Source: Marinomonas maritima
Lineage (GTDB): Bacteria > Pseudomonadota > Gammaproteobacteria > Pseudomonadales > Marinomonadaceae
Assembly: GCF_024435075.2 (NCBI RefSeq)
Contig: NZ_JAMZEG020000002.1
Span: 1-64,000 of the forward strand
DNA: 64,000 nucleotides
Direction of reading: 5' to 3'
Part shown: one piece after another, positions 61,018-64,000 of the stretch
How the letters are laid out: the number at the start of each line of letters is the position of its first letter
How positions within the stretch are numbered: position 1 is the stretch's first letter
Position numbers and translations under genes: made by a program
Notes under the pieces: model-generated
The model's input: the letters and a program-made list of their open reading frames with translations, nothing else
Databases searched by the model: none
What the model was told of the DNA's origin: nothing

Positions 61018-61545
61018 CTAAACCTGATTGTCACATACCGCTTTTAGTAATGGGTCATCGTTTTCAAGTGGATACCATGTTGAAGTTGACTCGCCTTTTG
61101 AATCTGATGAGTTGGTAAAAGATTGAGTGAAGTCGGTTCTTGCGCCTTGCATGCAATCGATAATCTGAGGGACACGTTTAGCCGTATGTCGACGCTCAAA
61201 GAAATATAAATCGACAAGTACAAGGTTGGGGTCAATTTTGTTTTTGGCTGAATTAGCAACATCAGCGGCTATAAAGCGCATTGTTTGTGGAAAAACGTAA
61301 CTCCAAGGACGCCATGGCGCTTCTTCTTGAACCGCTTTTACAACAACAATACCTTCTGGTAATAGACCGGTTTGATGGTCGTACCAGTCATATTCGCCTT
61401 GAATTTGAAAACCAATCATAGCCGTACCTGCAAACACAGGAACGAGCCATTTAGGGGCGGCTTGTTTTGTTAGCTTTCTTAACAACAGAGCAATACCTGC
61501 GCCGCCAATACCGGCAAAAACGGTAGCAATGAGTTCCCAAAACAT
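61018..61545 (-). CDS. Hypothetical membrane-anchored protein
   Basis: The 175-residue protein has two hydrophobic helices at about 5-22 and 34-49, then a soluble domain of about 120 residues with ten or so conserved-looking Trp/Tyr/Phe (YDWYDHQTG, WRPWSYVFPQTMRF). No family is recognised. It lies downstream of actP on the same strand, with a terminator-like hairpin between. GAGAG precedes the ATG. Confidence 0.7.
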   Translation of the reverse strand: MFWELIATVFAGIGGAGIALLLRKLTKQAAPKWLVPVFAGTAMIGFQIQGEYDWYDHQTGLLPEGIVVVKAVQEEAPWRPWSYVFPQTMRFIAADVANSAKNKIDPNLVLVDLYFFERRHTAKRVPQIIDCMQGARTDFTQSFTNSSDSKGESTSTWYPLENDDPLLKAVCDNQV

Positions 61546-61582
61546 AAGCGCTCTCTTTTTTTGAGTGAATTCTTATTATAAG

Positions 61583-61618
61583 GAAATCGGGCCTTACAAC
61601 ATAGTAAGGCCCGATTTT
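61583..61618 (-). terminator. Terminator-like hairpin after actP
   Basis: AAATCGGGCCTTAC and GTAAGGCCCGATTT form a perfect 14-bp stem around AACATA. The T-run on the minus strand is short and broken. Confidence 0.65.
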
Positions 61619-61642
61619 AATGCAAGTTTGTGTTGTTAGATC

Positions 61643-63409
61643 TTAATGATCAACCGCACCGCCTGCACCTTGAGGGTAACGAACACTTTCTACAAGATCT
61701 TGGATTTCTTTTGGCGGCGGTGCTGTCATTGAAGAGACAGTAAACGCAACGACAAAGTTAATCACGGCACCAATAGCACCAAAGGACAATGGTGATATAC
61801 CGAACAACCAATTATCTGGCGTGTTGGCAAAAGATGCTGTTCCTGGGACAAAGAACCAACCTAGGAATAAGAAGATGTAAACCAAGGTCGAGGTCAAACC
61901 CGCTAACATACCAGCAACGGCGCCGGTGCTGTTTACGCGTTTTGAGAAGATACCCATCATCAACGCTGGGAAGATAGAGGCCGCAGCAATACCGAAGGCC
62001 AATGCCACTACCTGAGCCGCGAAGCCCGGAGGGTTCATCCCGAGATACGTTGCGACAATGATGGCGACGAACATGGATATCCTTGCGGCTCGCAATTCCC
62101 CCTTATCACTGATATTGGGGTTTATGGTGCCTTTTATTAAGTCATGACTGATCGCGGAGGATATGGCTAGCAATAAGCCTGCTGCGGTTGATAGTGCGGC
62201 CGCTAAACCACCTGCTGCGATGAGACCAATAACCCAACCTGGAAGGTTGGCAATTTCAGGGTTTGCCAATACAAGAATGTCTCGGTTAACCACTAACTCA
62301 TTGCCTTCCCAACCACGAGCCGTTGCTTCTTCTTGAAATGCTGGAACGTCGTTATAGAACTGTACACGCCCATCGCCATTTTTATCTTCAAACTTGATCA
62401 AACCAGTTGTTTCCCACGTTTGAACCCAGTCTGGGCGCTCAGCGTATTCAATTGGTTGCTCTGTTGGGCCAGATGGGTAAATCGTCGTTAATAGGTTCAG
62501 ACGAGCCATAGACGCAACCGCAGGCGCTGTAAGGTACAGCAATGCGATGAAGACTAATGCCCAAGCAGCAGACCAACGAGCATCAGCAACTTTAGGTACG
62601 GTGAAGAAACGAATGATAACGTGTGGTAAACCTGCAGTACCTATCATTAGAGATAGTGTGAACAGAACCATGTTCAGTTTATTCTCAACATCCGCTGTGT
62701 AATCACGGAAGCCAAGCTCTCGTACGACTTCATCCAGTTTTTGCAACAGAGGCAAACCAGATTCAGTGTGAGTAGAGAAAAGACCGATGGCTGGAATAAA
62801 AGTGTCTGTTAACTGCAAAGAGATGAAAATGGCAGGAATAGTATAAGCAATGATCAATACAACGTACTGAGCGACCTGAGTATAGGTAATGCCTTTCATA
62901 CCACCGAGTACTGCATAGAAAAATACTACAACAGCGGCAATCATTAGGCCGGTACTACTATCCACTTCCAAGAAGCGAGAAAAGGCCACGCCAGCGCCTG
63001 TCATTTGGCCGATAACATAAGTAACCGACGCAATGATTAAACACGCCACAGCAACCAGCCGTGCGGTTTGGCTGTAGAAGCGATCACCAATGAAGTCTGG
63101 CACAGTGAACTTACCAAATTTACGCAGGTAAGGTGCTAGCAACATAGCAAGTAATACATAACCACCAGTCCAACCCATTAAGAAGGTTGAGTTAGCGTAA
63201 CCACCAGCGGCAATTAAGCCTGCCATGGAAATAAAAGAGGCCGCAGACATCCAGTCTGCTGCGGTCGCCATACCGTTTAAAACAGGATGAACACCACCGC
63301 CGGCGACGTAAAATTCTTTCGTTGATCCAGCTCGTGCCCAAAACGCAATACCGAAATAAAGTGCAAAGGAACCGCCGACGAAAAGTAGGTTAATAGTAAA
63401 CTGATCCAT
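61643..63409 (-). CDS. actP: Sodium:solute (acetate-type) symporter
   Basis: The 588-residue inner-membrane protein is a solute:sodium symporter of about 13 helices, with the AADWMSAASFISMAG segment near the N-terminus and RFFTVPKVADAR. A hydrophilic insert around 310-375 between helices is characteristic of the acetate/cation-type subgroup that pairs with a DUF4212 protein. GGAGTAAG precedes the start, within the end of the DUF4212 gene. Acetate as substrate is inferred from subgroup and the partner. Confidence 0.85.
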   Translation of the reverse strand: MDQFTINLLFVGGSFALYFGIAFWARAGSTKEFYVAGGGVHPVLNGMATAADWMSAASFISMAGLIAAGGYANSTFLMGWTGGYVLLAMLLAPYLRKFGKFTVPDFIGDRFYSQTARLVAVACLIIASVTYVIGQMTGAGVAFSRFLEVDSSTGLMIAAVVVFFYAVLGGMKGITYTQVAQYVVLIIAYTIPAIFISLQLTDTFIPAIGLFSTHTESGLPLLQKLDEVVRELGFRDYTADVENKLNMVLFTLSLMIGTAGLPHVIIRFFTVPKVADARWSAAWALVFIALLYLTAPAVASMARLNLLTTIYPSGPTEQPIEYAERPDWVQTWETTGLIKFEDKNGDGRVQFYNDVPAFQEEATARGWEGNELVVNRDILVLANPEIANLPGWVIGLIAAGGLAAALSTAAGLLLAISSAISHDLIKGTINPNISDKGELRAARISMFVAIIVATYLGMNPPGFAAQVVALAFGIAAASIFPALMMGIFSKRVNSTGAVAGMLAGLTSTLVYIFLFLGWFFVPGTASFANTPDNWLFGISPLSFGAIGAVINFVVAFTVSSMTAPPPKEIQDLVESVRYPQGAGGAVDH

Positions 63410-63414
63410 ACGAC

Positions 63415-63675
63415 TTACTCCTGAAGGCCAAATTCTTCATCAAGCTTGTTCATTCTCCATGCGTAGAAGAAAGTCAAAATGATGAATACGATGATGGATC
63501 CTTGCTGAGCGAACCAAAAACCGAGATCGGTTCCGCCAATATGGATGCCTGAGAGTAGGGGTCTAAATAGAATGGCACAGCCGTAGGACGCTAACGCCCA
63601 AACGACAAGGCTGCCTAGAATCAGCCTTAAGTTCGCTTGCCAGTATTTTTCTGCATTAATGGTATGATCTGACAC
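63415..63675 (-). CDS. DUF4212 family symporter subunit
   Basis: The 86-residue protein has two membrane helices (about 14-35 and 47-68) and the AYWRANL-type KYWQANLRLILGSLVVWAL start of the DUF4212 family. These are small partners of VC_2705-type sodium/solute symporters, and the symporter gene follows after five bases. It starts at GTG after AAGGAGATC. Confidence 0.92.
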   Translation of the reverse strand: MSDHTINAEKYWQANLRLILGSLVVWALASYGCAILFRPLLSGIHIGGTDLGFWFAQQGSIIVFIILTFFYAWRMNKLDEEFGLQE

Positions 63676-63829
63676 GATAGATCTCCTTATAATTATTTTT
63701 ATACGCCTTGTTAATTTAGCAGGCGCTTGTTTAATAAGAAGTCAGACTTTAGTCGCATAAGGCGTCGTTATAGCAAAAAAGACGTAAGCACGATGTAAGC
63801 GTAAATCAGGAAAAAAAGAGAGAAACGGT

Positions 63830-64000
63830 ATGAATTTACGAACAAGAGAAAAGATTCTCGCAGTATGTCTGGAAAAAATAAAACAAAAAGGCGATGGCGT
63901 CCAAGTTTCCTTTTATGCTTTTTTTGCGAATAAGAATGACGATCCAATCACACTCATGAATGTAGCTCGTTGGTGGATTGAAGAACATCAGCTTAATCAC
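63830..64000 (+). CDS. Unknown protein, truncated by the window end
   Basis: The 57 visible codons start MNLRTREKILAVCLEKIKQ after a GAGAGAAACGG site, and read to the end of the window. The sequence is soluble-looking and contains VARWWIEEHQLNH. No family is recognised. It is divergent from the DUF4212-actP operon. Confidence 0.6.
   Translation, partial: MNLRTREKILAVCLEKIKQKGDGVQVSFYAFFANKNDDPITLMNVARWWIEEHQLNH

Overview
The window reads as an ordinary stretch of chromosome from a marine gammaproteobacterium of the Oceanospirillales, most like Marinomonas. Points in favour are moderate-to-low GC, gammaproteobacterial versions of RecBCD, TrpS, UvrB, PpsA/PpsR, RNase R/RlmB, LapA/LapB/PyrF and inosine-guanosine kinase, and the pgsA-tRNA-Gly-tRNA-Cys-tRNA-Leu order also known from Escherichia coli. 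The genus is inferred from general resemblance; no database search was possible. There is no rRNA, CRISPR array, prophage or intact transposon.

Layout. 1-4.4 kb: pgsA, five of the six tRNAs, a CPXCG zinc-ribbon protein, a lipoprotein, a YciA-type thioesterase and an EAL/HDOD signalling protein. 4.6-13.6 kb: a compact recC-recB-recD operon. 13.8-20.3 kb: trpS, a Tim44-like protein, a CheW, gsk, a ThiF/MoeB-type enzyme, trxB and ppa. 20.4-28.1 kb: ihfB-lapA-lapB-pyrF, a ComEA-like protein, a SulP transporter, uvrB, a 62-residue protein and tRNA-Val. 28.1-31.6 kb: the only clearly accessory segment, holding an attC-like site, the start of an IS3-type transposase, several copies of a composite non-coding repeat, and one intact cargo gene for the zinc metallochaperone AztD behind a Zur-box-like palindrome. 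31.6-38.9 kb: ppsA/ppsR, rnr and rlmB.

38.9-45.3 kb is a metal-related segment. cobT, cobS, a CobC-type phosphatase, a TRIC-type channel, the corrinoid adenosyltransferase and an EEP-family protein are packed closely. After two Fur-box-like palindromes comes a four-gene nickel superoxide dismutase operon: a helical-repeat protein, a small His-containing membrane protein, sodN and its maturation protease sodX. bluB, which makes the lower ligand of B12, lies at 60.2 kb. CobT, CobS, a CobC-like phosphatase, the adenosyltransferase and BluB together cover lower-ligand synthesis, activation and attachment; no corrin-ring genes are in the window.

45.4-64 kb is a mosaic of regulators and small enzymes: YitT, GNAT enzymes, RsuA, a DUF2750 protein, a TetR regulator, a large SSF-PAS-kinase-receiver hybrid, SlyD, a uracil-DNA-glycosylase-like protein, ElaA, a MerR gene followed by a carboxymuconolactone-decarboxylase-like gene with a MerR-type stretched promoter, a LysR regulator, an Lrp regulator divergent from a cysteine-desulfurase-like enzyme, BluB, and an acetate-type symporter with its DUF4212 partner. 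An unknown gene is cut by the window end.

The best candidates for new biology are the two uncharacterised genes co-transcribed with sodN/sodX behind the Fur-like boxes, and the orphan Zur-type aztD lodged among repeats. Most of the rest is housekeeping.
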